Of a DNA stretch of 64,000 nucleotides, positions 51,129 to 61,700 are shown in pieces; within the stretch, counting starts at the first letter, position 1, and every line of letters begins with the position of its first letter. The notes beneath the pieces are model-generated. The model was not told where the DNA came from, did no database searches, and worked only from the letters and a program-made list of their open reading frames with translations. Made by a program: the position numbers and the translations under genes. Source of the stretch: Kribbella sandramycini (lineage in GTDB: Bacteria > Actinomycetota > Actinomycetes > Propionibacteriales > Kribbellaceae); the NCBI RefSeq assembly GCF_013131805.1, contig NZ_JABJRC010000005.1:1-64000 (forward strand), read 5' to 3'.

Positions 51129-53264
51129 TCAGGGGCAGAGTTCTGGGGAGCGGCCGGTGGTGGTCAGGGCGGTGATGTCGGTGAGAGTTGTCGGTAGATT
51201 GCTGCGGGGGGTGAGGGTGCCGTCGGATCGGCGGCGGCGGGTGTAGGGCTGGCCGGCGGTGATTGCGGTGATCAGGAGTTCGCCGTTGACGGCGGATGCG
51301 GCGACTTGGTCGGCTGGGTCGTTGGTGGGAGTCGGGAACTGCCAGGTGCCGTTGGACCGGCCGATCGCGTAGTAGAGCTGGCCGGCTGCGGCGATCACGA
51401 CCATCAGGTCTTCGTTGACGGTGGCAACGGCTAGCGACGTGATGCCGTCCAGGGTGGCGAAGAGGTTTCGTGGGGTCCAGTTGCCGTCGGGGAGGCGGAC
51501 GCGGTGGTAGATGTGTGAGCCGTCGACCTGAAGCATTTCGAAGCTGCTGTTGCGTTCGGCGGCGGCTACCAGGCGCGCGTTGTTGCCGATTCGGTTCGGG
51601 CCGTCCCAGCGGCCGTCGGGGAAGCCCATGGTGTGGTAGACGACGCCGCCTGCGGCGAAGGCGACCTGCAGGCAGCCGACGACCACCGCCGAGGTGATCG
51701 ACGAGACGGCGCCGAGTCCGCCGTACAGGTTGCGGCCGGCCCAGCTGCCGTCGACGGATCGGAGCTGGTGGTGGATCACGTCGCCGTCGATCTCCATCAG
51801 GTTCAGCGCGCCGTTGAACTCGGACGCCGCCACCAGGCGGGCCGGATCGCCGAGTAGGTTCGGGCCGTTCCAGCTTCCGTCGGCTTGCTGGATCGCGTGG
51901 TACGTCGTACCGCCCGCGACCAGAACGAGTTGCACCTGGGGGTCGAGCGCAGCGCCGGGGGCGTCGAGCCGGTAGAGCGCGGCCGCGCCGGGGGCGAGGG
52001 CCACGGTGATGGACGCCGGGCTCGGCTGGCTCTGGTAGGTCCTGGTCGCTGGGTCGAACCGGGAGACGGCGGTAACCCTTGTGGTGTCGACGTTGAGGGT
52101 CGCCTGGGTGGCGGCGGAATGGCTTGGGTTGGCCACCAGCAGCCAGCGGGTCAGTGGCTTGCGGTCTTTGCTGCGGAAGCGGCTGAGGATGACCGGGCTA
52201 CCGGAGGTACCGGTCAGGTACTTGTCCGGGCCGAAGGGAATCGTTCCGGACGGGCGGGAGCCGTTCGCGTGGGTCACGGACTCCGACACCAGCGGCTTGA
52301 GCTCTGCGCCGGCCGGAGCTAGCCAGTTGGCGTGCAGCGTCTTCGCGGCGTCGTACAGGTGGGTCCGGTTGCCGTCGTAGTCGAACAACGCTTGCTCGTA
52401 CAGGCCGTCCGGGCGTTGGCCGGGCGACCAGTAGCAGAAGTACTGGATGCCCTTGCAGCCGTAGGCCAGACTGACGTTCACCTGCCAGGCAAGCTCCGCG
52501 GCCGTCGGCATCCGATAGTGGAAGTGCTTGACCGAGAGGATGTGGATCCAGGTCGGCAGCCCGGCGCCCAGGCCGGCCGCGCGCATCTCCTGCCACTCGG
52601 CGAAGTAGGCGGGGTGGTCGCGGTCGAGGAACAACGGGTAGCGGTCGTACGACAGCAGCGGTGGGCGGAAGATCCGGACGAAGTCCTGGAGATAGGCGCG
52701 CCAGCCGCTCGGCATCCACGGTGCGCCGCCCATATCCGGCAAGAGATTGACGTACGGCAGCAGGCCCGGCGCCGCGGCGCGCAGCGGGGCAGAATCGTTG
52801 GCGACCTGCTGAAATGCGTCCTGACCCGGTTCGTCGTACAAGCGGTAGCCGACCACCGACGGATGCCGGGAGTACTCCTGGTACGTCTCCAGCGCCCGAG
52901 GGCCCCGATTGACCACCAGCGCCTTCAGCCCGGTCTGATCGGTGAACGACAGCGTGCTGTGGACGTACGCCATGTCGTCATCGTCCGTCTCCCCGACGAG
53001 CGTCGCGGTGAACCCGGCGTCCTTCATCTCCTGGAACCGGGCCAAGGTGTTGAACCTCGGCTGCATCGACGGCGGCCAGAACGCCACGATCGGAAGCTCC
53101 GGCCCGGACACCAGCGGCATCGCAGTACAGCCGGCCGCAGCAGCAGCTTGTGCAGGTGTGGCGAGCGCAGGCACGAACGGCAGTACACCCGCCGCGGCAG
53201 CAAGCTTCAGCAGTCCTCGGCGGTCGAGCTCGAACCCGCCGGTCACCCTCGGATCTATACGCAT
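51129..53264 (-). CDS. Tat-exported glycosidase-like protein with C-terminal beta-propeller lectin
   Basis: 711 residues. A twin-arginine signal DRRGLLKLAAAAGVLPFVPA lies at about 14-33. The middle resembles a TIM-barrel glycosidase of the beta-galactosidase-like clan: FQEMKDAGFTATLVGE, VVGYRLYDEPGQ with a candidate acid/base Glu, YDRYPLF, YGCKGIQYFCYW. From about residue 435 come five roughly 50-residue repeats (YHAIQQADGSWNGPNLLG, HHQLRSVDGSWAGRNLYG, YHTMGFPDGRWDGPNRIG, YHRVRLPDGNWTPRNLFA), typical of PLL/tectonin-like sugar-binding propellers. Its substrate is unknown. Confidence 0.75.
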   Translation of the reverse strand: MRIDPRVTGGFELDRRGLLKLAAAAGVLPFVPALATPAQAAAAAGCTAMPLVSGPELPIVAFWPPSMQPRFNTLARFQEMKDAGFTATLVGETDDDDMAYVHSTLSFTDQTGLKALVVNRGPRALETYQEYSRHPSVVGYRLYDEPGQDAFQQVANDSAPLRAAAPGLLPYVNLLPDMGGAPWMPSGWRAYLQDFVRIFRPPLLSYDRYPLFLDRDHPAYFAEWQEMRAAGLGAGLPTWIHILSVKHFHYRMPTAAELAWQVNVSLAYGCKGIQYFCYWSPGQRPDGLYEQALFDYDGNRTHLYDAAKTLHANWLAPAGAELKPLVSESVTHANGSRPSGTIPFGPDKYLTGTSGSPVILSRFRSKDRKPLTRWLLVANPSHSAATQATLNVDTTRVTAVSRFDPATRTYQSQPSPASITVALAPGAAALYRLDAPGAALDPQVQLVLVAGGTTYHAIQQADGSWNGPNLLGDPARLVAASEFNGALNLMEIDGDVIHHQLRSVDGSWAGRNLYGGLGAVSSITSAVVVGCLQVAFAAGGVVYHTMGFPDGRWDGPNRIGNNARLVAAAERNSSFEMLQVDGSHIYHRVRLPDGNWTPRNLFATLDGITSLAVATVNEDLMVVIAAAGQLYYAIGRSNGTWQFPTPTNDPADQVAASAVNGELLITAITAGQPYTRRRRSDGTLTPRSNLPTTLTDITALTTTGRSPELCP

Positions 53265-53342
53265 AGACCGCAGTAGAGCACCGCGCCGGCGGGCGAACCA
53301 GCCATATCAACCTGGTCAAAACGATCGTCCACTCGATACCGC

Positions 53343-53373
53343 GGCCACCGGCGAAGGTTGTTCGCCGGTGGCC
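53343..53373. terminator. Hairpin past the end of a small secreted-protein gene
   Basis: GGCCACCGGCGAA (53343-53355) pairs perfectly with TTCGCCGGTGGCC (53361-53373), five-base loop, 37 bases beyond the stop of the minus-strand gene at 53410. Confidence 0.82.
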
Positions 53374-53409
53374 GGGGGCTCGGTCGGTTGGGGTCAGGCG
53401 GGTGGTGGA

Positions 53410-53826
53410 TCAGCAGGAGGTGCGGACCGAGAGGTCGTACTTGGCGTCGTCGGCCTGGAAGGTGTAGATGCCGGTGCGGGTGATGGTGTTGCTACCGATC
53501 CAGTCGTCCTTGTCGACCGCGGAGCCGGTGTCCTGGTCCCAGGCCGAGATGACGGTGCCGCTGGGCACTGAGACGTTCACGGCCCGGAGATCGCCGTTGT
53601 TCATGGTCTTGGGGCCCCAGAAGACGCCGGGGCGCTTGAGGTAGACCTCGTCCGGGCCGGTGACGTCCTCCGTGTCCCAGACCCGCAGGTTGCACAGCCA
53701 GAAGCTGGCTGCCGGGGCGGCGTCGTCCACCGGCGCCGCGTTGGCTGCCGGGACGGCGCTCACCATCGCGCCCGCGGCCAGTGCCATGACTGCGACGCTC
53801 TTCAGCCCGAAGAATCGTGTACGCAT
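53410..53826 (-). CDS. Small secreted protein, unknown function
   Basis: 138 residues from ATG 53826 with AAAGGGAA upstream; the longer open frame to 54363 is a shadow of the divergent gene. Signal peptide residues 1-30 (MRTRFFGLKSVAVMALAAGA, cleavage near ANAAP). The mature part is beta-rich with three cysteines (WLCNLRVWDTEDVTG, VRTSC at the end) and reads like a small extracellular beta-sandwich (AWDQDTGSAVDKDDWIG). No family is recognised. Confidence 0.72.
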   Translation of the reverse strand: MRTRFFGLKSVAVMALAAGAMVSAVPAANAAPVDDAAPAASFWLCNLRVWDTEDVTGPDEVYLKRPGVFWGPKTMNNGDLRAVNVSVPSGTVISAWDQDTGSAVDKDDWIGSNTITRTGIYTFQADDAKYDLSVRTSC

Positions 53827-54043
53827 CGAATTCCCTTTCGTCGTTGCCGGCGCCGCCGGCCGGAGATGTTGCCGGCCCGGCGGCCATCTGCGCTTCAGCT
53901 TCGGCCGCCGATAGTTGCCTCGACCACACGTTTCGAGATTTCTGTCAGCGATTTCGGGCGGCCGGTCGGCTGAAAGCGGACTGAAAGTACGCGCTGTTTG
54001 CCTAGCAGGTGATCCACCGCCATCCGCGATCGGGGGAAGACCG

Positions 54044-55057
54044 GTGCGTGTCCACGGAAACGCTGCTGGGGAGTTGGAATCCGGGTACACCGAACTACAG
54101 TTGGGAGCCTTCGAGGACCTGCGGGTCGCCATCGACGTGTCGCCGGCGCCGACCCTCGTATCGCTCGTGTGCGCCGCGCTGGGCAGGTCCGGGCGTCGCA
54201 GCCCGAACAGGTTGGTCGACCGGGTCCGACGTATGATTCCGGCGGACGCCGCGCAGACGTTGAGAGGTGTCGTCGATCGGCCGTGGCTGCGATTACCCAA
54301 CTGCGTCTGCAGCCCAGGTACGAACCACTCCGTACGAACGCAGCTCGACAGCCTGGCCGCCACCTCGCCGGATCATCTGGTGCACGACGTCCTCCGGTTG
54401 TATCGAGACGACGAGCCGCTGCCGGAGTACTGGCAACGGGCGCTGCACGATCCGCGTCGTTGGCTGGCGGCCTTCGCGACCGCGATGGCAGTGGCGTGGC
54501 AGGCACTCGCACCCGCCTGGCGGGAAACGAAAGCCGTCCGGATCCGGGAGACCGAGCGGGTCGGCGTCGCGGTGGTGAGCGGCGCCTTCGACGCGCTGCT
54601 GGCGTCCGTCAATCCGCCGAGCGACGTCGCTGATCGGGCGCTGCACTTTCCCGACGCCAACCCCTACCAGGTCCGGCTGGGCCCCCGACGGCTCGTCCTC
54701 GTCCCCGAGGTGTCCGGCAGCTCGATGTCGGTGTTCAGCCTCGACGAACCGGACCTCGTCTGGTTCGCCTACCCCGCGCCCGGCGTCGAGCACCTTCACG
54801 ACAGCGACGCCACACCGCCGTCACACAGCTCACTGAAGCTACTTCTAGGCCCGATCAAGGCACGCCTCCTCCAAGTGCTCACCCACCCGTTCACCATGGG
54901 CGTACTGGCCGATCGGCTCCGTCTGGACCCGAGCACAGCGACCTACCACTGCAAACAACTCGTCAACGCCGGCCTCGTCGCCCGCACCCAAGCCGGCCGC
55001 CAGGTCCGCGTCTGGCGCACCCCCCGCGGCGACGCCCTCATCGACCTCCTGTCCTGA
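54044..55057 (+). CDS. ArsR-type regulator with DUF5937 domain
   Basis: 337 residues from the GTG at 54044, which has GGGGGAAG upstream. The N-terminal 200 residues show the DUF5937 pattern (ELQLGAFEDLRVAIDVSPAP, WRETKAVRIRETERV). A winged helix sits at the C-terminus (ARLLQVLTHPFTMGVLADRL, DPSTATYHCKQLVNAGLVAR). Such proteins are transcriptional repressors of uncertain ligand. It is divergent from the small secreted protein, whose promoter lies in the 217 bases between. Confidence 0.82.
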   Translation: MRVHGNAAGELESGYTELQLGAFEDLRVAIDVSPAPTLVSLVCAALGRSGRRSPNRLVDRVRRMIPADAAQTLRGVVDRPWLRLPNCVCSPGTNHSVRTQLDSLAATSPDHLVHDVLRLYRDDEPLPEYWQRALHDPRRWLAAFATAMAVAWQALAPAWRETKAVRIRETERVGVAVVSGAFDALLASVNPPSDVADRALHFPDANPYQVRLGPRRLVLVPEVSGSSMSVFSLDEPDLVWFAYPAPGVEHLHDSDATPPSHSSLKLLLGPIKARLLQVLTHPFTMGVLADRLRLDPSTATYHCKQLVNAGLVARTQAGRQVRVWRTPRGDALIDLLS

Positions 55058-55097
55058 CGACCGCCGCCGGGACAAGCCGGTGGTTGTCGGAACAGCT

Positions 55098-55838
55098 TCA
55101 GTTGTTCGACCAGTTGGCGTAGCGGATCTTGCCGAGGACGGCGGGGCCGGCTGGTACCAGGGCGTCTTGGGTGAGGACGGTGCCGTAGCAGCGGGCGTTG
55201 GGATCAGCGACGACCTCGCGTGGGTCGCCGCGGAGGGCGAGGGCCGTGCGGAAGAACTCGTCCATGCGGCTCCGATCCGGGCCTGCGATGTCGACGCGGT
55301 CGTTCAGGGGGTGGCCGAGGGCGACTTCGGCGAGGTGGTCGGCGACCTCGTCGGCGGCGACCGGCTGGAAGTCGACGGGTTGGACCCGGAGGACGCCGTC
55401 CAGGTCGAAGGAGGCAGCCACCGGGGTGAGGAGTTCGTACATCTGGGTGGCGTGGACGAGGGAGTACGGGATGCCTGAGGACTTGATCAGCTCCGTCTCG
55501 GCAAGTTTGGCACGGAAGTGGGGGACCTGCGGTGAGCGCTCGGTGCCGACGACCGCGAAGGCGACGTGGTGGCTGACGCCGGCCGCCTGCTCGGCGCGCA
55601 ACGTGTTGGTGATCGCGGTTCGGAACAGCTCCACCTGCGGGGTGTCCTCGAACGACGGCGAGTTGGTCAGGTCGACCACCACGGACGCGCCCTCCAACAC
55701 CCGATCCAGACCTTCACCGGTCAGTGGATTCACCCCGGTGTTGGACGATGCCCCGACGGCCTGATGTCCGGCGTCCGTCAGGCGTCGTAGGACCATGGAG
55801 CCGAGCAGCCAGCCACCGCCGAGCACGACAATCTTCAT
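55098..55838 (-). CDS. NmrA-like NAD(P)-binding reductase, copy 1
   Basis: 246 residues from ATG 55838, seven bases after AGGAGG. The Rossmann motif is MKIVVLGGGWLLGSMVLRRL. Further pieces are VVVDLTNSP, HHVAFAVVG, IPYSLVHATQMYELL and VDFQPVAADEVADHLAEVAL. These match atypical SDRs of the NmrA/NAD(P)-binding group that act as redox sensors or quinone reductases. It lies 34 bases downstream of a paralogue and is probably cotranscribed with it. Confidence 0.83.
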   Translation of the reverse strand: MKIVVLGGGWLLGSMVLRRLTDAGHQAVGASSNTGVNPLTGEGLDRVLEGASVVVDLTNSPSFEDTPQVELFRTAITNTLRAEQAAGVSHHVAFAVVGTERSPQVPHFRAKLAETELIKSSGIPYSLVHATQMYELLTPVAASFDLDGVLRVQPVDFQPVAADEVADHLAEVALGHPLNDRVDIAGPDRSRMDEFFRTALALRGDPREVVADPNARCYGTVLTQDALVPAGPAVLGKIRYANWSNN

Positions 55839-55872
55839 AACCATTCCTCCTGTCTCGCGGCGTAGTCGCCGA

Positions 55873-56613
55873 CTACTTCTTCGCCCAGTCGGCGAACCGG
55901 ATCGTGCCGAGTACGGCGGCGTCCGTCGGAACCAGCGCGTCCTTCGCGGTCACCCCGCCGTAGCACCGGGAGTTCGGGTCGACCACGACCGGCCGCGGAT
56001 CGCCGCGCCCGGCGAGCACCTCGCGGAAGAACTCGTCCATCCGGTACCGCTCCGGGCCCGCGATCTGGACGCCGCCGTTCAGCGGCTCGCCGAGGGCGGT
56101 CGCGGCGAGTTGGCCGACCACCTCCTGCGCGGCGACCGGCTGGAAGTCGATCGGCGGAACCCGCAGCTCGCTGCCGACATCGAAGGTGTTCTCGGCCGAC
56201 TGCAGGAACTCGAACATCTGCGTGGAGTAGACGAACGAGTACGGGATCCCCGAGCCCTTGATCAGCGCGTCCTGGACCAATTTGGCTTGGAAATAAGGCA
56301 CCTGCGGCGACCGCTCGATACCGAGCACCGACCAGCCGACATGATGCCCGACACCTGCCGCCCGCTCAGCCCGCAGCAGGTTGTCCGTCGAGGCCCGCAC
56401 CAGCTCCGCGACGTCGTTGTCCTCCACCGAAGGGTTGTTCGTCAGATCCACCACCACCGAGGCCCCCGCCAGCACCCGCTCCAGCCCCTCCCCCGTGAGC
56501 GGATTCGCCCCATTGTTCGGCGACGCCGAAACCGCCTCGTGCCCCGCCGCCCTGATCCGCTGCGCAACCCCCAGCCCAACTCCCCAAGTCCCACCAACCA
56601 CCACAACCCGCAC
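55873..56613 (-). CDS. NmrA-like NAD(P)-binding reductase, copy 2
   Basis: 246 residues from the GTG at 56613, preceded by GGGAGG. It shares most motifs with copy 1 (NPLTGEGLERVLAGASVVVD, IERSPQVPYFQAKL, IPYSFVYSTQMFEFL, PIDFQPVAAQEVVGQL), so the pair is a recent tandem duplication. The glycine motif reads VVVGGTWGVGLG. It is first in the two-gene unit. Substrate unknown. Confidence 0.82.
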   Translation of the reverse strand: MRVVVVGGTWGVGLGVAQRIRAAGHEAVSASPNNGANPLTGEGLERVLAGASVVVDLTNNPSVEDNDVAELVRASTDNLLRAERAAGVGHHVGWSVLGIERSPQVPYFQAKLVQDALIKGSGIPYSFVYSTQMFEFLQSAENTFDVGSELRVPPIDFQPVAAQEVVGQLAATALGEPLNGGVQIAGPERYRMDEFFREVLAGRGDPRPVVVDPNSRCYGGVTAKDALVPTDAAVLGTIRFADWAKK

Positions 56614-56695
56614 AACCAACCTCCCACTCCAGGCGCCACCCAGCGCCACCTGCAGCACTGACCAATCACCCACCCCCGTTGTGACAGCCGGCAGG

Positions 56696-57145
56696 TCAGA
56701 CCGGCGGCCGCGGGAAGAGCAGAGGGCTGATCTCAGCCAGCAGCTCGCGCAGCTGTACGGCGCCTGGGCCTACTGCCGTGTTCCCGTCGAGGAGGAGCGC
56801 GTCGCACAGCCCGATCGCCTCGTCGCGCTCGGAGGCGAACGGCGTGAAGACACGCCTGACGGCTTCGTGGATGTAGGTGAGCTGCTCGAAGTCCGCGGAC
56901 GTCAATGCCTCGGCGACAACGGAGAACGCCGCCAGGTCGAGCCGCCGGAGCATCGCCTCGGCAGTCTCGAGTGTCACGGCCGTGTCGTGCCGATCGAGGA
57001 GCAGGCGGAGCAGTGTTGCCCGCGATTCGGGCAGGTCGGTGAACGTCGCCAGCGCTCGACCTGCGTCAATCCGATCCAGGTAGTCGTCGCTGGCTGCAAG
57101 CCGCACCAACGCGATGACGGCCGCGCGTCTGCTCTCCTGGTCCAT
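56696..57145 (-). CDS. Small helical-repeat (HEAT-like) protein
   Basis: 149 residues from ATG 57145 (MDQESRRAAVIALVRLAASD). The pattern DDYLDRIDAGRALATFTDLP, LLRLLLDRHDTAVTLETAEA and LRRLDLAAFSVVAEAL is that of short HEAT-like helical repeats, a protein-binding scaffold. The longer frame to 57193 lacks a better start. No partner is evident. It is convergent with nothing and follows the reductase operon on the same strand. Confidence 0.65.
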   Translation of the reverse strand: MDQESRRAAVIALVRLAASDDYLDRIDAGRALATFTDLPESRATLLRLLLDRHDTAVTLETAEAMLRRLDLAAFSVVAEALTSADFEQLTYIHEAVRRVFTPFASERDEAIGLCDALLLDGNTAVGPGAVQLRELLAEISPLLFPRPPV

Positions 57146-57222
57146 GCCGGCATCGTTCCACAAGCCGGCACACCCGAGTTCCAGGTCAATCAAGTTCTGA
57201 GTGACCTGGAACCAGCGGGCTG

Positions 57223-58785
57223 TTAGTGCAGGGGTTGGGTTCCGGGGGTGGGGCGTTTGGTGGGGGTTTTGGTGATGGTGAAGGTGCCGGTGAGGGTGGG
57301 GGCTACGTTGCCGGCGTTGTCGGTGGCTCGGAGTTTGAGGGTGTGGGTGCCGGGGGTGGTGAAGGGGACGGGGGCGGTGTAGGGGGTCCAGGGGCCGTTG
57401 TCGAGGGTGTATTCGATGGAGCGGATGCCGCCGGTGTCGGTGGCGGTGGCGGTGAGGGTTGCTCGGTCGATGAACTCCCAGCGGGCGTTCTGGTTGCCGG
57501 TGAGCCAGCCGGTGAGGGTTGGCGGCGTGGTGTCGTTGCCGGCGGGGACGACGGTGAAGGTGGCGGTGCCGGGGGTGGAGGTGTTGTTGGCGTTGTCGGT
57601 GGCTCGGTAGGTGACCGCGTGGGCGCCGTTGGTGGCGACCTCGACGGGGGTGGTGTACGGCGTCCAGGCGCCGCCGTCGAGTTGGTATTCGACGGTCTTG
57701 ACGCCGGAGCCGGCGTCGGTTGCGGTCAGCGCTACCGAGGCTTTGCCGACGTAGTTGCCGTTGGCATCTTGGGTGCCGGAGACGGCTGCGGTGACGGTGG
57801 GCGGAGTGGTGTCCTGGGCGACTACGGTGAAGTGCGCCATACCCTCGGGTGAGAGGTTGTTGGCGTTGTCAGTGGCGCGGTAGTGCAGCATGTGCATGCC
57901 GGGCGTGTTGACGTTCACCGGGGTCGTGTACGGCGTCCAGGCGCCGCCGTCGAGCTGGTACTCGACGGACTTGACGCCGGAGCCCGCATCAGTGGCGGTG
58001 ACGGCGACCCGGGCCGTGTTGATGTAGTTGCCGTTGGCATCCTGCTGGCCAGTGACGGCGGCGGTCACTGTGGGTGGAGTGGTGTCCTCGGGCGGCTCGA
58101 CCACCCGGAAGCCCACCGACTTGGTCGGCGCCACATTCCCGTCGTTGTCGGTGGCCCGGTACTGCACGGTGTGATCGCCGAGCGCGCTGACGACGACCGG
58201 CGCCGTGTACGGCTTGAAGCCGGTGTCGTCCAGCTCGTACTCGACCGAGGCCACACCCGATTGCGCATCCGTTGCGGTCACGGCGACGGTGGCCTGGCCG
58301 AGGTAGTGGCCGTCCGAGTTCTGCGTTCCGGTGACGGCAGCGGTGACGGTCGGCGGGGTGGTGTCGTCGCCGTCCTCGGTGACGATGAACTCACCGACCA
58401 TCGTGCTGTGCCCCGGGATCGCGCAGAAGTACCGGTACTTGCCCGGCGTGAGCGTCACCTCGACCTCGTGCCGGCCGTCGCTCCCGTCATCCGGGTACGC
58501 CAAGATGTTCAGATCGACGTCGTGGTTGTACCCCGGTGTCGAAAGGTCGAACGTCAGCGTGTGCGACATGTCGGTGGTGTTGCCGGTCGCCTCGCTGTTC
58601 TCGAAGACGATCGTGGTCACGCCGGCGACCGCTTGGGTCGGTGCCGTGGTGTAGGCGGTGACGCTGTTCCCCGCCGTCCAGTTCAGCACCTGGACGGCGG
58701 CAGGCTCCAACGGCGCCGAAGCCAGCGCGGACTGCGGCGCCAGTAACAGCAGTACGGCGGTGAGCCCAGCTATGAGTCGTCGCAT
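57223..58785 (-). CDS. Secreted cupredoxin with four Ig-like (OmpL47-type) repeats
   Basis: 520 residues. Signal peptide 1-23 (cleavage near ALASAP). Residues about 30-135 form a cupredoxin: a His in MSHTLTFDL and the copper loop YFCAIPGHSTM (C, H, M). Four repeats of about 90 residues follow, each beginning DTTPPT(V/L)T and containing VEYQLDGGAWTPYTTPV-like and YRATDNAN-like pieces. Such beta repeats bind sugars or space domains outside the cell. It has a strong TAGGAGG site and starts nine bases after the large dehydrogenase gene, making it third in a copper/sugar-oxidation operon. Confidence 0.85.
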   Translation of the reverse strand: MRRLIAGLTAVLLLLAPQSALASAPLEPAAVQVLNWTAGNSVTAYTTAPTQAVAGVTTIVFENSEATGNTTDMSHTLTFDLSTPGYNHDVDLNILAYPDDGSDGRHEVEVTLTPGKYRYFCAIPGHSTMVGEFIVTEDGDDTTPPTVTAAVTGTQNSDGHYLGQATVAVTATDAQSGVASVEYELDDTGFKPYTAPVVVSALGDHTVQYRATDNDGNVAPTKSVGFRVVEPPEDTTPPTVTAAVTGQQDANGNYINTARVAVTATDAGSGVKSVEYQLDGGAWTPYTTPVNVNTPGMHMLHYRATDNANNLSPEGMAHFTVVAQDTTPPTVTAAVSGTQDANGNYVGKASVALTATDAGSGVKTVEYQLDGGAWTPYTTPVEVATNGAHAVTYRATDNANNTSTPGTATFTVVPAGNDTTPPTLTGWLTGNQNARWEFIDRATLTATATDTGGIRSIEYTLDNGPWTPYTAPVPFTTPGTHTLKLRATDNAGNVAPTLTGTFTITKTPTKRPTPGTQPLH

Positions 58786-58794
58786 CGCAGCCTC

Positions 58795-61700
58795 CTAGAG
58801 GGTCCGCAGCCGGATGTTTCGGAACTCCATCAGGTCGCTGTTGCCGTGGTTCTGCAGCCCGATGTAGCCCTCGAGGTACTGCCGCAGGTCGCTCGGCGGA
58901 TCACCCGCGCGCGACGACTGCAGCCCCGGCGCGTTGTCGAACTCGTTGATCACCACGCCGTTGCGGATGATCGTGTAGCGCTGCCCGACGACCTTGACCT
59001 CGTACTCGTTCCAATCCCCCTTCGGGGTCGGCCGGGCCGCGGTCAACGGGTTCGGGTCGAAGTTGTAGATCGAACCGGTCTTCTGCGGCTCGCCCGTCTC
59101 ACCGTCGTACAGCTGGATCTCGTGACCGCAGTAGATCGCGACCCAGGCCTGCGAGGTCCGGGCCGAGCCGACCGTTCCACAGCTGCCGAGCGGCCGCTGA
59201 TCGAGCGGCGTCCGCGGATCCGGGAACCGGACGAACACGCCGCTGTTGGCCCGGACGGCGTCCGGCGCGACGTCGCGGAACTGGAGCTTCAGCGAGAAGT
59301 CGCCGTACGGCTTCTTCGCGAACCAGAGCATGCCGAGCCCACCGGACGGTTTCAACGTCCCGTCCGGCTGGATCGCGAACTCACCTGACGGCGCTTGCGC
59401 CCAGTCGTAGAACGACTCGGCCGTGCCGTCGAACAGCGGCTCGTACCCGGTCACCCCCGGCTTGCCGATATTCGACGCGCGGGCGACCGCGATCAAACTG
59501 TCCCGCTCGGCGACGGTGATGATCCCGCGCTGCCGCAGCTGCCGGGTGGCCTGCTGAACGTGGGTGACGAACAGGGCGTGGGTGGCCCAGGTGCTCTCGT
59601 CGTCGATCAGATCATCCGCCTTGCAGCCGCCGCCCGCGTTGCGGTTCGGCACTGTCGTCGAGGTGTCCCCGATCGTCACTTGAGCGCCCTGATCCGCCAT
59701 CACACAACCGGCGTTGATCGCGACCGATGCTACCGCGGTGGTCCCGTCGGCGTAGGTGATCGTGACCTTGGCGGTCTGCAGGCCAGGTGCGGCGTACGTG
59801 TGCCGCGGGTTGGCCTCGGTCGACGTCGCGCCGTCGCCGAACGTCCAGGCGTACGACACCCCACCGGCCTTGGCGCCGTTGAACGCGTACGTCAGCGGCT
59901 TGTTCTGGACGGCGATCCCGGTCGCCTTCGGCAGCGGCGTCGGCGCACCGCCCTTGTAGCTGATCTTCACCAGCTTCTGGTTCGGGTGCAGGGTGAAGAA
60001 CCCACCGCCGTAGTCGAGGACGTAGAGCGCGCCGTCCGGACCGAACCGGGCGTCCATCCAGCTCTGCACCTGGTTGGCACCGTTGCCGCCAGCAACGATG
60101 TGCTGGAAGGTCTCACCGAACGCCGGCGGCTGCGCCGTCGGGACGCCGGCCGGGTCGACCGTGATCGCGACCCGGCGGGTCGGCGTCGAGTTGTCGCCGA
60201 TGAACCACTTGTCGTCCCAGTACTTCGGCCAGGCCACACCGCTCTTGGTGTTCACCCGGTCGTAGTGGTACGTCGGCCCGGACATCACGGCCTGCCCGCT
60301 ACCGCCGCGGAAGTACTGCTGCGTGTACGTCGCATCCGCGTCGTTGTACGTCGGGATCGAGCTGCCCGGCCGTTTCGGGAACACCGGGCCGCCGCCACCC
60401 GGCGAGTACCAGATCATGTTGTCCTTGACCGGCGGCAGCTCGACCAGACCGGTGTTCCGCGGCGAGGTGTTCAGCGGGTTGTCGCAGTCGTACCAGCCGG
60501 TCAGCACGGACGCGTCCGTGTTGCTGCGGTTCCGGTACGGCTGCCGGTTGCCCATGCAGAAGGGCCAGCCGTGGTTACCGGCCTCGGTGATGATCGTCGC
60601 GGTCTCGTACTTCGCGGGCCCCAGCTCCGGGCTCGGCGTACCGGCGTCCGGCCCGACCCAGGCGGCCGTCAGCCAGTCGGTTTCGGGGTCGATCGCGAGC
60701 CGGGAGATGTTCCGCACGCCCATCACGTAGATCTCGGGCAGCGTCTTCGCCGTCCCCGGCGCGAACAGGTTGCCGGCCGGGATCGTGTAGGTGCCATCGG
60801 CCTCCGGGTGGATCCGGAGGATCTTGCCGTTCAGGTCGTTGGTGTTACCCGACGTCCGCCGGGCGTCCTGGAACGACAGCCCGCCGAACTCCTGGGTCCA
60901 GTTGTTCCCGGAGTAGCCGCCCGATCCGCCGGACGAGTTGCTGTCGCCGGAACCGACGTACAGGTTGCCCTTGGAGTCGAACGCCATCCCGCCGCCGGCG
61001 TGGCAGCAGCTGTGTTGCTGGACCTCCCACTGCAGCAGGTCCTTGCGGGTGGACAGGTCGATGGTCTGGCTGGTCGCGTTGTAGGTCAGCCGGGAGATCG
61101 TCCGCTTGCCGGTGTGCCGGACGCGGTCGACGGTGTCGTGCGGCATCCAGTAGACGTAGAACCAGCCGTTGTCGGCGAACTTCGGGTCCAGCACAATGCC
61201 GAGCAGGCCCTCTTCGTTCTTGACCAGCTCGTCGCCGGAGCCGCGGTTGCCCATCACCGGCAGCGTGGCCAGCAGCTTCGCCTTCTTGGCGACCGGGTCC
61301 CACTGGTGGATGGTGCCGCAGCCGAGGCCGACGTTCGGGTTGTCCCAGGAGACCACCGGGCCGGTCGGGCAGGCCGCCTTACCGACATAGAAGACCTTGC
61401 CGGTCGGCGCGATCGTCATCCCGTGCGGCTCGCCGATCTGGTCGAGCTGGCCGGCCTGGTTGGGCAGGGTGAGCCGTTCGACCGTGTAGTTCGCGGCGAT
61501 CGTCGCCTGACAGTCGGCCCGGACCATTCCCGTCGTCCACTTCAGCGCGCCGAGGATGTGCTTGCGGAACGCGGACTCGCCGTAGCTGCCGTCGGTACCG
61601 CCCATGCCGGTGTAGAAGGACCGGCCGCCGCTGTAGTCACGGCACCACGAGATCGGGTGGAACGGGCCGTTGGCGCCCGGGCCGGGGTTGTAGTGCCGCT